From the NCBI RefSeq assembly GCF_900115665.1, contig NZ_FOXH01000002.1, forward strand, positions 265,670-329,669: 64,000 nt of DNA, read 5' to 3'. Shown here in pieces: positions 16,817 through 25,527 of the stretch (position 1 is its first letter; each line of letters starts with the position of its first letter). The notes under the pieces are model-generated. The model searched no databases. It was not told where the DNA came from and saw only the letters and a program-made list of their open reading frames with translations. The position numbers were made by a program, and so were the translations under genes. The DNA is from Pseudarcicella hirudinis. Lineage in GTDB: Bacteria > Bacteroidota > Bacteroidia > Cytophagales > Spirosomataceae.

Positions 16817-17302
16817 TTAATTCATAAACATAAGCCTCTGTAAAGCCTCTTGTTCCTGACGGACCAGCCTTGCCAGGTCTTCTTCAAAAAGGCTTGATTT
16901 TGCTTCAATGAAAAACATATTGCTGAAAGGACAAAACTTCTGAAAAGTAAGTCTGGCTCTTTCGAGGTGAAAATCCGAACTGAGAACTGCAACCATAGCG
17001 GGATTATACCGGCTGATAATCTGCCTGCTGAGCTGAGCATCTTCAATGGTATTTTCACTTAAAGCAAATTCAGTAAACCGACGCGGGTCAATTTCTCTTT
17101 CGAGGAGAAAATGCTGTAAATACTGAGCATGAGGATAATCGGATGTATTAAAATGATTTCCGAAACCTCCGGTGCATAAAATGCTGAATTCGGGGTTGTT
17201 TTTCAGAAAATGATAAGCGCAAATAAGCCTGTCAATCGCCATCGGACTTAATTGTCCGTCATGAGAATTGGTTGCTCCCAGAAGAATAAGTAATCCTGTC
17301 AT
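16817..17302 (-). CDS. YdcF/ElyC/SanA-family (DUF218) protein
   Basis: 161 residues, a single DUF218 domain: LLILLGATNSHDGQLS at the start, ILCTGGFGNHF (about 40-50), and SENTIEDAQLSRQII (about 82-96), which is the family's conserved acidic segment, followed by VAVLSSDFHLERARLTF. There is no membrane helix, unlike ElyC or SanA, so it is probably cytoplasmic and closer to YdcF, which binds S-adenosylmethionine in E. coli. Its start overlaps the stop of the upstream esterase gene by 4 bp (ATGA), indicating translational coupling. Role unknown. Confidence 0.87.
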   Translation of the reverse strand: MTGLLILLGATNSHDGQLSPMAIDRLICAYHFLKNNPEFSILCTGGFGNHFNTSDYPHAQYLQHFLLEREIDPRRFTEFALSENTIEDAQLSRQIISRYNPAMVAVLSSDFHLERARLTFQKFCPFSNMFFIEAKSSLFEEDLARLVRQEQEALQRLMFMN

Positions 17303-18471
17303 TTAAGCTGATCTGTTAAAATTGAAATTCTTTCATCTCCGACTACGGCATTGGATGGAAGAGAATGTAAATTATTGAAAACAGCTAATTCTTCCGGCTT
17401 CAGCAAAGTATTTCCGGCTTCATCAAATTGCCCGTTTTTCATGACATTTTCTGTAGAAAGATGAAGGTGTTTTGCCAGAAACTGATAAGCTGCGATTCTC
17501 TTGGAAAGTCCGTAGTCATGTTTTTCCTTGGCAAAATGAGCATTTTCCACCATATTTTTGGCATGATACAAATCATAAATTTTCTGAACATAGGGAAATT
17601 CAAAATCCGGTGTGTTTTTTGTCCAGTCATCTCCATCAGAAACCATCAGCATAGGTTTAGGAGCCATTAAGGCCGCTATTTCCAGATTGCTGGTCTGATG
17701 TGTCGGTCTTTTATGAATCGGCATGCCGCTTTCACAAACACAGCCACCAAAGAAATGTCCTGAAATCATTACCACAGGAACCGAAACTTTTACCCGGGGA
17801 TCAACAGCAGCGAGGAGGAAAGTCTGTGTGCCACCTCCCGATTCACCGGTAACAGCTATATTGGCAGTATCAACTTCGCTGATGCCTGTCAGGAAATCAA
17901 GTGCTCTGATTCCATTCCAGAGTTGTAGTTTCAGGGCTTTGGGAATTTTATGGGAACATTGTTTGGAATCGGCATAACCCAGCATGTCATAAGCAAAAAC
18001 GATTGCTCCCATGCGTGCAAGTGTGGCACAGCGCTGCTGCATTTGTTCCTGAAAACGGGAGTCTAACTTAGCAGCATGTCCGTGAGGACAAAGGATGCCA
18101 GGTCTTTTTCCATTCATATTTAAAGGGCGATAGAGGTTTCCAGTGAGATAGAAACCTTCAATTGTTTCGAAAGCTATATTTTCTACTGAATAGCCATTTA
18201 GGTTACGTTTGCTGTGACTAATAACTTTCGGAGTTACCGGAGAAGGAATTTTAGTGATTCCGGTCCCGTCAAGAATGCCCTGACGGATTAATTTTGCCCT
18301 TTTTTCCCAGTCCTGAACTTTCAGGTAATTTCTGGCATATTCCTGATGAATCTGAACAGCTTGAGCTTCAGTATAATAATTGCCCTGACACAGATCAGGT
18401 TTTTCAGGATTGGCCTGCGAAAAAGCCGTTTGCAAGCTTAGGCTAAGAATAATAAATGTCAGGATTTTCAT
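17299..18471 (-). CDS. Secreted alpha/beta-hydrolase, acetyl-xylan-esterase-like
   Basis: A 390-residue exported hydrolase with signal peptide (MKILTFIILSLSLQTAFSQ). The alpha/beta-hydrolase fold shows the oxyanion region PGILCPHGHA (about 124-133), the nucleophile elbow GESGGGTQT (Ser at about 211), and a late His in KEHDYGLS. Similar secreted enzymes (acetyl-xylan or glucuronoyl esterases, and the broader BAAT/dienelactone group) act on plant polysaccharide decorations; the substrate here is unproven. It ends in a 4-bp overlap with the YdcF gene, so the two are coupled, which is an unusual pairing. The preceding terminator at 18561-18597 isolates it from the lipoprotein gene upstream. Confidence 0.82.
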   Translation of the reverse strand: MKILTFIILSLSLQTAFSQANPEKPDLCQGNYYTEAQAVQIHQEYARNYLKVQDWEKRAKLIRQGILDGTGITKIPSPVTPKVISHSKRNLNGYSVENIAFETIEGFYLTGNLYRPLNMNGKRPGILCPHGHAAKLDSRFQEQMQQRCATLARMGAIVFAYDMLGYADSKQCSHKIPKALKLQLWNGIRALDFLTGISEVDTANIAVTGESGGGTQTFLLAAVDPRVKVSVPVVMISGHFFGGCVCESGMPIHKRPTHQTSNLEIAALMAPKPMLMVSDGDDWTKNTPDFEFPYVQKIYDLYHAKNMVENAHFAKEKHDYGLSKRIAAYQFLAKHLHLSTENVMKNGQFDEAGNTLLKPEELAVFNNLHSLPSNAVVGDERISILTDQLK

Positions 18472-18560
18472 GTGTTTCAGCTGTTTAGTATTTCCTGAAT
18501 AAAAGAGAGATTTTAGTCTTTTCTACCTGTAAATCATAAGTGAAAGATTGAAAATAATTA

Positions 18561-18597
18561 AAAAAAATGACCGTCCGGAAAACCCAGACAGTCATTT
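18561..18597 (-). terminator. Terminator downstream of the leftward lipoprotein gene
   Basis: On the minus strand a 14-bp stem with two G-U pairs (AAATGACTGTCTGG with CCGGACGGTCATTT) is followed by a long T run. It lies about 55 bp past the stop at 18652. Confidence 0.85.
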
Positions 18598-18651
18598 CGT
18601 AATCAGGATTACGCACTGTAAATATAAAATTCTATTTCATTTCACATCAAA

Positions 18652-19260
18652 TTACAAATCAGCCAGTTTTTTCAGGTCAAGCGAATTTGCCACATCTTTT
18701 ACCAGATCAGTACTGGTTTGGTTTGAGGCCTCAACGGTTACGAGAAAACGCTCATTGATCGTCACTACTACGGAAGCTCTTTTCTCTTTTTTCTTAAAAT
18801 CCTCCCAGCCTTTTCCTGCTTTAAGCTCAACACCGCCTAATTTTTCATCGGCATTGTCAACCGAAAATCCTGTCTGCATCATTGCTGTAGCCATTCCGAA
18901 GAGAGCATACGCGGCGTTGTAATCAACGATGGTTACTTTCAGGTCATCATCTCCTTTTTTGAATTTTTGAGAGGCAGTAGAATAAGAAGCTCCGGTCATA
19001 TTCATGGATTCACCTTCCGGATCTCCGTCTTTGGTATACCCGCTTACTGAAGCAGGTAAATACTTTTGTAATTCAGCATATGGAAGGGCTATTGTATCAC
19101 CTTTGCTGCGTCGATCCTCCATTTTCTTGGTACTGGCTTCCATATTTTGAGCATAGTTTTTGAGACCTTCTGCGGCGTTGGCAGCGTCTTTTACTTTTCC
19201 GCAGGAAAATAATAATACAATTGCAGATGCACAAATGGTGGTTAGTCCAACTAATTTCAT
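18652..19260 (-). CDS. Lipoprotein of unknown function
   Basis: A 202-residue lipoprotein: signal with lipobox around VLLFSC (Cys at about 20), a helical Ala/Asn/Lys segment (AANAAEGLKNYAQNMEAS), then an alpha/beta domain with YTKDGDPEGESMNMTGASYS, VTIVDYNAAYALFG and a C-terminal VVTINERFLVTVEAS. I do not recognise a named family, although similar lipoproteins are frequent in Bacteroidota. It is a single gene with its own terminator, and the upstream neighbour is a noncoding region. No function is proposed. Confidence 0.8.
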   Translation of the reverse strand: MKLVGLTTICASAIVLLFSCGKVKDAANAAEGLKNYAQNMEASTKKMEDRRSKGDTIALPYAELQKYLPASVSGYTKDGDPEGESMNMTGASYSTASQKFKKGDDDLKVTIVDYNAAYALFGMATAMMQTGFSVDNADEKLGGVELKAGKGWEDFKKKEKRASVVVTINERFLVTVEASNQTSTDLVKDVANSLDLKKLADL

Positions 19261-19507
19261 GATAAAATACGGTTTAAGTTAAGGTATTGATTTTTAAAAT
19301 GTTAAGATTGCTTTTTTTCTGTTAAAGCTATTTGCCGTTTACTAAATTAAAATCAGGAATATAGCATTTGCCTTACTGCCATTTTTGTAAAAACAGTTTG
19401 AAGGGGTTTGGAAATCCATTTTTAAAAAGGAGTGAAAGCCTCCATTTTTCATAATTTCAAAAAAATGAGATAGTTTTTTGAAATTAAGTAAAATTCACCT
19501 TTGTTAA

Positions 19508-19539
19508 TTTGATTATTTTTTGTATATAAAATAGATTTC
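19508..19539 (+). promoter_or_regulatory. Candidate promoter of the orphan RNA
   Basis: TTTG at 19508-19511, a 20-bp spacer, then TAGATTTC at 19532-19539. This is a -33/-7 pair at the Bacteroidota spacing; the -7 box matches TAnnTTTG at all but its last position. Confidence 0.45.
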
Positions 19540-19544
19540 GCTGA

Positions 19545-19730
19545 AATCGGGGTTTTGATAGACTACTTTTACTCGTTTGTCTATTTTGTGTACTTTTCAA
19601 CCCTAAAATTACCAATTTCAACCCATCAATCGGCGTTATGAAAAGGACACTTAGTCCGAAAAAATTTTGATTGAGAAGTTTAAAGAGGTTTCTCAAAAAG
19701 CCATCCTGATATTCGGGGTGGCTTTTTTGT
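19545..19730 (+). ncRNA. Candidate structured small RNA (about 186 nt)
   Basis: The transcript boundaries are inferred from the promoter-like pair just upstream and a strong terminator at its end. Between them no ORF is plausible, but several local hairpins can be drawn: ATAGAC with GTCTAT, CTTTTC with GAAAAGG, GGAC(ACTTA)GTCC and GAGAA with TTCTC. The size is close to 6S RNA, but I cannot show the 6S fold, and no tmRNA, SRP-RNA or RNase P motif is present. The start and existence are inference; the hairpins and terminator are directly visible. Confidence 0.4.
19695..19728 (+). terminator. Orphan terminator with no upstream protein gene
   Basis: AAAAAGCCATCC pairs with GGGTGGCTTTTT (12 bp, one G-U) around a 9-base loop and continues into six T residues. 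The nearest upstream gene faces the other way, which is why a small RNA is suspected. Confidence 0.85.
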
Positions 19731-19830
19731 ATTTTATTTTCGGAGAAAAAGAAAGGAATGCAATTTCTTTTTCAGGATTTCAGGCATAGTTTATTGTGAG
19801 AAATCTTAATTGAATCGGAAGTATTTTTTG

Positions 19831-19838
19831 TATTTTTG
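19831..19838 (+). promoter_or_regulatory. Candidate -7 promoter element for pyrD
   Basis: TATTTTTG, an exact TAnnTTTG match, 68 bp upstream of the pyrD ATG; a weak TTGA lies about 17 bp before it. Confidence 0.45.
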
Positions 19839-19906
19839 CCAAAAATCATTTTAAAGCGAACAGGTACCCGTTCACTTCCTGATGAAAGTATCATTTAATA
19901 ATACTC

Positions 19907-20938
19907 ATGTATAAATTTTTTCTCCAGCCGATTCTTTTCCGGTTTGATGCCGAGAAGGTGCATCATTTTACTTTTAATCTCGTTAAAATTCTTTTTAAAA
20001 TTCCTCTGGTTCCGCAAATATTCAGGGCATTTTATAATTATGAACATCCCGGACTGGAGAGAGAGGTGTTCGGACTGAAATTCAGGAATCCGGTAGGACT
20101 TGCTGCGGGATTTGATAAGAATGCGGTTCTGACTGATGAGCTGGCTTCAATGGGATTCGGGTTTATAGAAATCGGGACATTGACTCCGAAAGCACAACCG
20201 GGCAATGATAAGCCGAGATTATTCCGTTTAAAACCTGATCAGGCTCTGATTAACCGGATGGGTTTTAACAATGAAGGTGTTGAAGCGGCTGTAAAACGTT
20301 TGAGAGAAAGAAAAAGTGATATTTTAATAGGAGGGAATATCGGTAAAAATAAGGTTACACCCAATGAAGATGCGGTTAATGACTATTTAATCAGTTTTAA
20401 TGCACTTTTTGAAGTTGTGGATTATTTTGTGGTAAATGTAAGTTCTCCCAATACCCCCAATCTCCGTGCTTTACAGGAAAAAGAACCATTGAAGCAATTA
20501 TTACAGACGCTTCAGGAAAATAATGAGCAAAGGCCGAAGCAAAAGCCTGTTTTGTTAAAAATTGCTCCGGATTTGACGGACTCCCAATTGGATGATATTA
20601 TTGAAATTGTACAGGAAACCCGTATCGCCGGAGTAATTGCCACCAATACCACAATTTCAAGAGCTGATTTAGTGTCAGATCAAAACCTGGTGAATGAAAC
20701 AGGAGGCCTGAGCGGAAAACCTGTAACACAACGTTCAACAGAAGTAATTCGTTATTTGTCTGAGAAGTCCGGCAAAGCATTTCCTATTATCGGAGTAGGA
20801 GGGATTCATTCTCCGGAAGATGCGATAGAAAAATTAAAGGCAGGTGCGTCTTTAGTACAGATTTATACCGGATTTATTTATGAAGGTCCGGGACTTGCCG
20901 GAGAAATCAATAGAAAAATTGCCAATTCTGATATTTAA
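19907..20938 (+). CDS. pyrD: Dihydroorotate dehydrogenase (quinone), class 2
   Basis: Oxidises dihydroorotate to orotate in pyrimidine synthesis, passing electrons to quinone at the inner membrane. At 343 residues it has the class 2 length, including the N-terminal amphipathic helices (residues 1-45) that dock on the membrane. FMN-barrel motifs are [10 protein letters not shown] (about 65-74), NRMGFNNEG (about 116-124), [12 protein letters not shown] with the catalytic Ser (about 177-188), TNTTISR, and [11 protein letters not shown]...[16 protein letters not shown] near the end. It is a monocistronic-looking gene followed by a modest hairpin. Confidence 0.96.
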   Translation: MYKFFLQPILFRFDAEKVHHFTFNLVKILFKIPLVPQIFRAFYNYEHPGLEREVFGLKFRNPVGLAAGFDKNAVLTDELASMGFGFIEIGTLTPKAQPGNDKPRLFRLKPDQALINRMGFNNEGVEAAVKRLRERKSDILIGGNIGKNKVTPNEDAVNDYLISFNALFEVVDYFVVNVSSPNTPNLRALQEKEPLKQLLQTLQENNEQRPKQKPVLLKIAPDLTDSQLDDIIEIVQETRIAGVIATNTTISRADLVSDQNLVNETGGLSGKPVTQRSTEVIRYLSEKSGKAFPIIGVGGIHSPEDAIEKLKAGASLVQIYTGFIYEGPGLAGEINRKIANSDI

Positions 20939-20949
20939 TTTCAGATAAT

Positions 20950-20973
20950 CGAAACCTTTCGGTTGGTTTTTTC
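20950..20973 (+). terminator. Probable terminator after pyrD
   Basis: CGAAACC with GGTTTTTTCG, or alternatively AACC(TTTC)GGTT, followed by a T run just past the pyrD stop. The stem is short. Confidence 0.5.
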
Positions 20974-21046
20974 GTCAAATCATTCCTTCCGGGAGGTCTT
21001 TGGATGAGGCCTGACTCAGATACATAGACAAGCGTATAGAAATTAG

Positions 21047-21054
21047 TATATTTG
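21047..21054 (+). promoter_or_regulatory. Candidate -7 promoter element for ftsK
   Basis: TATATTTG, an exact TAnnTTTG match, 63 bp upstream of the ftsK ATG. No -33 partner is clear. Confidence 0.45.
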
Positions 21055-21117
21055 GGATAAGATAGATTTACTGAAAAATCTTAGCCCTGCAATCGAAATT
21101 AAGAGAATCTGACCTTT

Positions 21118-23643
21118 ATGGCAAGAAATATTCCCCGTCAGAATAACGAAAAAAGAGAGAAGTCTCCCGTTTCCCGTCAGCTGAATTTCAGCTGGTCGGG
21201 TTTAAAGGCCAGTGAGCAAATGAAACTGGCTTTTGGAGTATTCTTTATGCTTTTCGCTATATTCATGTTCTTTGCCTTCGCTTCTCATCTTTTTACCGGG
21301 AACGCAGATCAAAGTGAGGTAGAAGCAGCTTTGAAAGTTCCTTTGGAGGAATCCGGGAAGAAAACCGTCAACTTTTTTGGCATTTTCGGGGCAATGCTCG
21401 CTGATCTGATGATGCTCCGGTTATTTGGCTGGGCCTCATTTTTATTGATCCCCATTATTTTTCTGGGAGGTTTTAAAATTACATTTCACCGGGAATTATT
21501 ACCCCTGGAAAGAATAACCTGGCAGGCATTGTTTTACATGTTCTGGCTCAGTACTTTCTTTGGCTTTTTTGTATTCATGACAGATACCTCATCTTCTTTG
21601 AGCAGTTTCTGCGGAGGAATCGGTTATCATATCAATGAATTGCTTTATAATGCCATCGGCTGGGCTTCTATTCTGGTGATCTTATTTGTCTTGTTTCTGT
21701 TTGTGGTTTTCTACTATAAAGTCAATTCTCTTGATGCTATGGTGGAAATGTTTGACAGAAATATCAATGGTTCGGAGGATTCTGCTGATGAGACAATTGA
21801 GGAGGATCTGGAAAATACGCCTAATATGAAGAGAGCCAGGGAAGATCTGGAACAGGCAAAACAAAACCTGGATTCGGAATTTGAAGATGACCTGACCATT
21901 GAAAGAGAAGATAATGATGATCTGGCGAATATCAGACCTTTAATTCCTCCTGTTGTTCAGCATGAGCCGGAAACAGAAGAAAATCATAAGGCAGACCCGG
22001 TACCGAATAAAGGACCTGTTTCTCTTACAATTGAGCCGGTGATTTCTGATGATACAGTGGCTGATGGAAAGGATAATGAAATTTTCGGAGAGGATGACCA
22101 GGAAAATCTTAATGATGAAGTATTGAGAAAATTCGGGGCATATGACCCGAATATGGATTTGCCGCATTATAAATTTCCAACGCTTGACTTGCTGAAAAAT
22201 TACGATGCCAATAAAGCACAGGTTTCGGAGGATGAATTAAAGGCAAATTCTGATAAAATTGTTGAAACACTCAGAAACTATAGTATCGGAATTGCGTCTA
22301 TCAAAGCAACCATTGGCCCGACTGTTACGTTATATGAGATAATACCTGAAGCGGGAGTGAGGATTTCCAAGATTAAAAACCTTGAAGATGATATTGCGCT
22401 TTCACTGGCAGCTTTAGGAATCCGTATCATTGCTCCGATTCCCGGAAAAGGGACAATTGGTATTGAGGTTCCGAATAAAAACCGGGAAATGGTTCCGGTT
22501 AAAATGGTTATTGGTTCGGAGAAGTTTCAGAAATCAAATTATGATTTGCCTATTGTTTTAGGGAAAACGATTTCAAACGATATTTTCATGACTGATCTGG
22601 CTAAAATGCCACACCTGCTGATGGCAGGGGCTACAGGTCAGGGTAAGTCTGTCGGATTGAATATGATTCTTACTTCTTTGATTTACAGGAAACATCCGGC
22701 TACTTTAAAGTTTGTACTGGTTGATCCGAAGAAAGTTGAATTAACACTTTTCAATAAACTTGAGCGTCATTTTCTGGCGATGTTGCCTGATTCGGCGGAG
22801 GCTATTATTACCGATACCAAAAAGGTTGTTCATACTCTTAATTCCTTGTGTATAGAAATGGATAACCGTTATAACCTGCTGAAAGATGCGGGTTGCAGGA
22901 ACCTGAAGGAATATAACGTCAAATTTGTCAACAGACGTCTGAACCCTGAGAAAGGCCATGCCTTTATGCCGTATATTGTTCTGGTGATTGATGAGCTGGC
23001 GGATTTGATGATGACGGCAGGAAAAGAGGTAGAGCAACCTATTGCACGTCTGGCTCAGCTGGCCCGGGCTATTGGAATACATTTGGTTGTTGCTACACAA
23101 AGACCCTCTGTGAACGTAATTACAGGTACGATAAAGGCAAACTTCCCGGCCCGGCTTTCGTTTAAAGTTACTTCTAAAATTGACTCAAGAACCATTCTTG
23201 ATACAGGAGGAGCGGAGCAGCTGGTTGGTTTGGGAGATATGCTTCTTTCAAACGGTTCGGATATCATTCGTTTGCAATGTGCTTTTGTTGATACACCGGA
23301 AGTGGAGGATGTGTGTGAATTTATCGGAAATCAGCAGGGATATGATTCAGCATATCTGCTACCGGAATTTGAAGGAGACAGTGAGGGAGGAAATGAAAAA
23401 TCTGATTTTGATCCAAGCAGCAGAGATGCCTTTTTTGATGAGGCTGCCCGTTTGATTGTAACCCATCAGCAAGGTTCTACTTCATTGATTCAGAGAAGGT
23501 TGAAGCTGGGTTATAACCGTGCCGGAAGGCTGATCGATCAGCTGGAAGCTGCCGGAATAGTGGGCCCTTTTGAAGGCTCTAAAGCCAGAGAAGTATTGGT
23601 AAAAGATATGGAATCACTTGAAATGAAGTTGAGGAATTTATAA
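21118..23643 (+). CDS. ftsK: DNA translocase FtsK/SpoIIIE
   Basis: Septum-located DNA pump that clears chromosome ends at division. At 841 residues it has three recognisable parts: an N-terminal membrane domain with four helices (between about 35 and 205), an acidic linker (about 215-340), and the RecA-like motor with Walker A GATGQGKSVGLN (about 504-515), Walker B YIVLVIDELADLMM (about 620-633) and the ATQRPSVNVITGTIK segment. The C-terminal 65 residues form the gamma winged helix (SLIQRRLKLGYNRAGRLIDQ, then LEAAGIVGP), which reads KOPS orientation sites. The gene order ftsK-lolA is common in Bacteroidota. Confidence 0.97.
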   Translation: MARNIPRQNNEKREKSPVSRQLNFSWSGLKASEQMKLAFGVFFMLFAIFMFFAFASHLFTGNADQSEVEAALKVPLEESGKKTVNFFGIFGAMLADLMMLRLFGWASFLLIPIIFLGGFKITFHRELLPLERITWQALFYMFWLSTFFGFFVFMTDTSSSLSSFCGGIGYHINELLYNAIGWASILVILFVLFLFVVFYYKVNSLDAMVEMFDRNINGSEDSADETIEEDLENTPNMKRAREDLEQAKQNLDSEFEDDLTIEREDNDDLANIRPLIPPVVQHEPETEENHKADPVPNKGPVSLTIEPVISDDTVADGKDNEIFGEDDQENLNDEVLRKFGAYDPNMDLPHYKFPTLDLLKNYDANKAQVSEDELKANSDKIVETLRNYSIGIASIKATIGPTVTLYEIIPEAGVRISKIKNLEDDIALSLAALGIRIIAPIPGKGTIGIEVPNKNREMVPVKMVIGSEKFQKSNYDLPIVLGKTISNDIFMTDLAKMPHLLMAGATGQGKSVGLNMILTSLIYRKHPATLKFVLVDPKKVELTLFNKLERHFLAMLPDSAEAIITDTKKVVHTLNSLCIEMDNRYNLLKDAGCRNLKEYNVKFVNRRLNPEKGHAFMPYIVLVIDELADLMMTAGKEVEQPIARLAQLARAIGIHLVVATQRPSVNVITGTIKANFPARLSFKVTSKIDSRTILDTGGAEQLVGLGDMLLSNGSDIIRLQCAFVDTPEVEDVCEFIGNQQGYDSAYLLPEFEGDSEGGNEKSDFDPSSRDAFFDEAARLIVTHQQGSTSLIQRRLKLGYNRAGRLIDQLEAAGIVGPFEGSKAREVLVKDMESLEMKLRNL

Positions 23644-23706
23644 TTATTTAACAGTGCTTAACTTTTATTCAGGCATATTAAACTTAGAGCTTACTTATAT
23701 TGTCTA

Positions 23707-23714
23707 TAAATTTG
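23707..23714 (+). promoter_or_regulatory. Candidate -7 promoter element for the lolA-like gene
   Basis: TAAATTTG, an exact TAnnTTTG match, 38 bp upstream of the ATG at 23753, so the gene need not depend on ftsK transcription. Confidence 0.45.
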
Positions 23715-23752
23715 TATTAAAACAAAATCATCACTAAATATTGAATTTCAAA

Positions 23753-24382
23753 ATGAAAAGAATCCTGGTAATATTAAATTTATTGTTTTTCACCAATGCA
23801 TTGACATTTGCGCAGGCAAATAAAGCCAGTGCAATTATTGATGCGATGCAAAAAAAGTATAAAACAATGAGTTCATTCAGTGCAGCTTTCGCTTATAGCA
23901 TTGATGGAGGAGGGGCGAGTTATACAGGTAACATTACAGTAAAAGGTCAGAAATTCCGTTTGAAAACCGCCGGACAGGAGATTTTTAACAATGGAAAAGA
24001 AGTTTCAACTTATATCAAAGAAACCAACGAAGTAAATATTTCAGACTACGAACCATCTGAAAATGATCTGAATCCTGCAAAAGTTTATTCATTTGACAAA
24101 AAAGGCTATCGTTATGTGTTTGTAGAGGAAGTTAATGAAGCCGGGCAGGTATATGAAGTAATCGAACTTTCACCGGAGAAGAAAGGTACTCAGGTGGCAA
24201 AAGTGAAAATCAAATTAAATAAGAAAGACAAATCAGTTAAAAGCTGGGTAATTACCGATAAAAACGGAAAACGTCAGACTTTCAAAGTAAACAAGTTTAC
24301 ACCGAATGTTCCGGTTGATGATAAATTTTTCGTATTCGATAAAAGTAAGTATCCCGGTGTTGAGGTAAATGATCTGAGATAG
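23753..24382 (+). CDS. lolA: LolA-like outer-membrane lipoprotein carrier
   Basis: A 209-residue periplasmic protein with signal peptide (MKRILVILNLLFFTNALTFAQ). The fold matches the LolA/LolB half-barrel: AIIDAMQKKYKTMSSFSAAF at the start, then KGQKFRLKTAGQEIFNNGKEV, and VKIKLNKKDKSVKSWVITDKNGKRQTF as regular strands. LolA ferries lipoproteins from LolCDE to the outer membrane. I use the ATG at 23753, not the TTG 12 bp earlier, since it begins the signal peptide. It sits directly behind ftsK, as in many Bacteroidota. No LolB is seen, as usual for this phylum. Confidence 0.85.
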   Translation: MKRILVILNLLFFTNALTFAQANKASAIIDAMQKKYKTMSSFSAAFAYSIDGGGASYTGNITVKGQKFRLKTAGQEIFNNGKEVSTYIKETNEVNISDYEPSENDLNPAKVYSFDKKGYRYVFVEEVNEAGQVYEVIELSPEKKGTQVAKVKIKLNKKDKSVKSWVITDKNGKRQTFKVNKFTPNVPVDDKFFVFDKSKYPGVEVNDLR

Positions 24383-24390
24383 ATTGGCTT

Positions 24391-24580
24391 TCGGCAGTCG
24401 GTTATCAGCAGTCAGTACTAATCTTATTGTTTGTTCTTTCTTCAATTATTGAACGAAAAGGCAGGCTTTTAATTAGAAATCAGAACCCGAAAAATTTACT
24501 ACAATTTCCTGAAAATTAAATAAATACGACACAAATGTAAAATTAATACCGACAGCCAAAAGCAGATAGCCGACTGCCGA
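24391..24580. repeat. 190-bp segment bounded by 16-bp inverted repeats (MITE-like or spacer repeat)
   Basis: TCGGCAGTCGGTTATC at 24391-24406 is mirrored by GATAGCCGACTGCCGA at 24565-24580, with 15 of 16 positions complementary. The interior 158 bp have no coding frame. No target-site duplication is evident (flanks CTT and TTA). It may be a miniature element, or two independent copies of the short GC-rich GGCAGTCGG-type intergenic repeats seen in Bacteroidota. Confidence 0.5.
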
Positions 24581-24614
24581 TTAAGTAATTTTCAAGAAAA
24601 GCTTTCATAAGATA

Positions 24615-24663
24615 AAACCCAAAAAAGGGGTAGTTTCTCAGAAACTACCCCTTTTTTGGGTTT
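24615..24663. terminator. Long perfect bidirectional terminator
   Basis: A 23-bp perfect stem (AAACCCAAAAAAGGGGTAG arm extended by TTTC, with its exact mirror) around a 3-base loop, with A6 and T6 runs inside the stem. It lies between the lolA-like gene and the convergent purQ. Confidence 0.92.
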
Positions 24664-24680
24664 ATATAACTTATTCAGTG

Positions 24681-25373
24681 TTAAGCTAAAACTTCTGAAG
24701 AAATCAATTGTTTTAAAATTTCCAGGCCATCAGTATTGCTCAAAAGCGGATCAGCAGCACGCTCCGGGTGAGGCATTAATCCAAATACATTTCTGCCTGC
24801 ATTACAGATACCTGCAATATTCTCAAGACTTCCGTTTGGATTTGACGCTTCAGTAATTTCAGCATTTTCATCACAATAACGGAAAAGAACCTGATTGTTA
24901 TCGTTAAGTTGTTTCAATGTTGCTTCATCAGCAAAATATCTTCCTTCAGCATGAGCGATAGGTATTTTATAAGCCTTCTCAGTATCCAATCCGTTCGTTA
25001 GCAGAGAATTGGTAGATTGGGTTTTTAAATATATGTTTTTTGAGATAAACTTTTGTTTGTCATTTCTCAACAATACACCCGGTAATAAACCCGCTTCCAC
25101 AAGCACCTGGAAACCGTTACAGATTCCCATCAGATATCCTCCGTTGCTGGCATGCTCAATAACTTTGTCCATGATTGGAGAGAAGCGCGCGATTGCTCCT
25201 GAACGAAGGTAATCACCATAAGAGAAACCTCCCGGAAGAATAAGAAAATCAGCACCCTGAAGGTCTGTATCTTTGTGCCAAAGTTTGATTGCCTCTTGTC
25301 CCATTGCTTCTAGAACGCCGATTGTGTCGTCATCACAATTAGAACCCGGAAAAACTACTACTCCAAATTTCAT
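24681..25373 (-). CDS. purQ: Phosphoribosylformylglycinamidine synthase, glutaminase subunit
   Basis: Class I glutamine amidotransferase that feeds ammonia to PurL in step 4 of purine synthesis. 230 residues, as expected for the separate PurQ subunit. The start VVVFPGSNCDDDT is diagnostic, the nucleophilic Cys is in MGICNGFQVL (about 90), and the His/Glu pair is in GLMPHPERA near the C-terminus. purL and purS are not in the window, so the genes are dispersed. An exact -7 element lies 52 bp upstream. Confidence 0.96.
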   Translation of the reverse strand: MKFGVVVFPGSNCDDDTIGVLEAMGQEAIKLWHKDTDLQGADFLILPGGFSYGDYLRSGAIARFSPIMDKVIEHASNGGYLMGICNGFQVLVEAGLLPGVLLRNDKQKFISKNIYLKTQSTNSLLTNGLDTEKAYKIPIAHAEGRYFADEATLKQLNDNNQVLFRYCDENAEITEASNPNGSLENIAGICNAGRNVFGLMPHPERAADPLLSNTDGLEILKQLISSEVLA

Positions 25374-25425
25374 GTCAATTGTTAATAAAAGTTGTTGTTT
25401 TCAGCCAACCTGACTGGTTTCGAGA

Positions 25426-25433
25426 CAAAGTTA
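25426..25433 (-). promoter_or_regulatory. Candidate -7 promoter element for purQ
   Basis: Minus-strand TAACTTTG, an exact TAnnTTTG match, 52 bp upstream of the purQ ATG. Confidence 0.45.
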
Positions 25434-25493
25434 CGCCTAAATTTAAAAACTTCGGTATTTAATCAAATGATTTGTTTAATCCCTGAAAAGAAT

Positions 25494-25527
25494 AAGCGTA
25501 ACATTATCCTGAAATAATGTTACGCTT
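25494..25527 (-). terminator. 14-bp perfect hairpin downstream of the M1 peptidase gene
   Basis: AAGCGTAACATTAT is exactly mirrored by ATAATGTTACGCTT around a 6-base loop. It lies about 100 bp past the M1 peptidase stop. The following minus-strand sequence is T-rich (TTATTCTTTTC) but lacks a clean T run, so it may be a weak terminator or another RNA structure. Confidence 0.5.

Larger units (their letters stand above)
19261..19906. other. 646-bp region without a protein gene; holds a candidate small RNA
   Basis: No convincing coding frame. Its middle carries a promoter-like pair, several short hairpins and an orphan terminator (listed separately), and its right end the pyrD promoter element. 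The left 240 bp are AT-rich with nothing recognisable. Confidence 0.6.

Noticed and set aside
19484-19696. 70-codon leftward frame in the pyrD upstream gap
   Set aside because: Composition is low-complexity and it overlaps the candidate small RNA and its hairpins; no start context.
22741-23100. 119-codon frame antisense to ftsK
   Set aside because: Lies wholly within the conserved FtsK motor domain; composition is that of a shadow frame.
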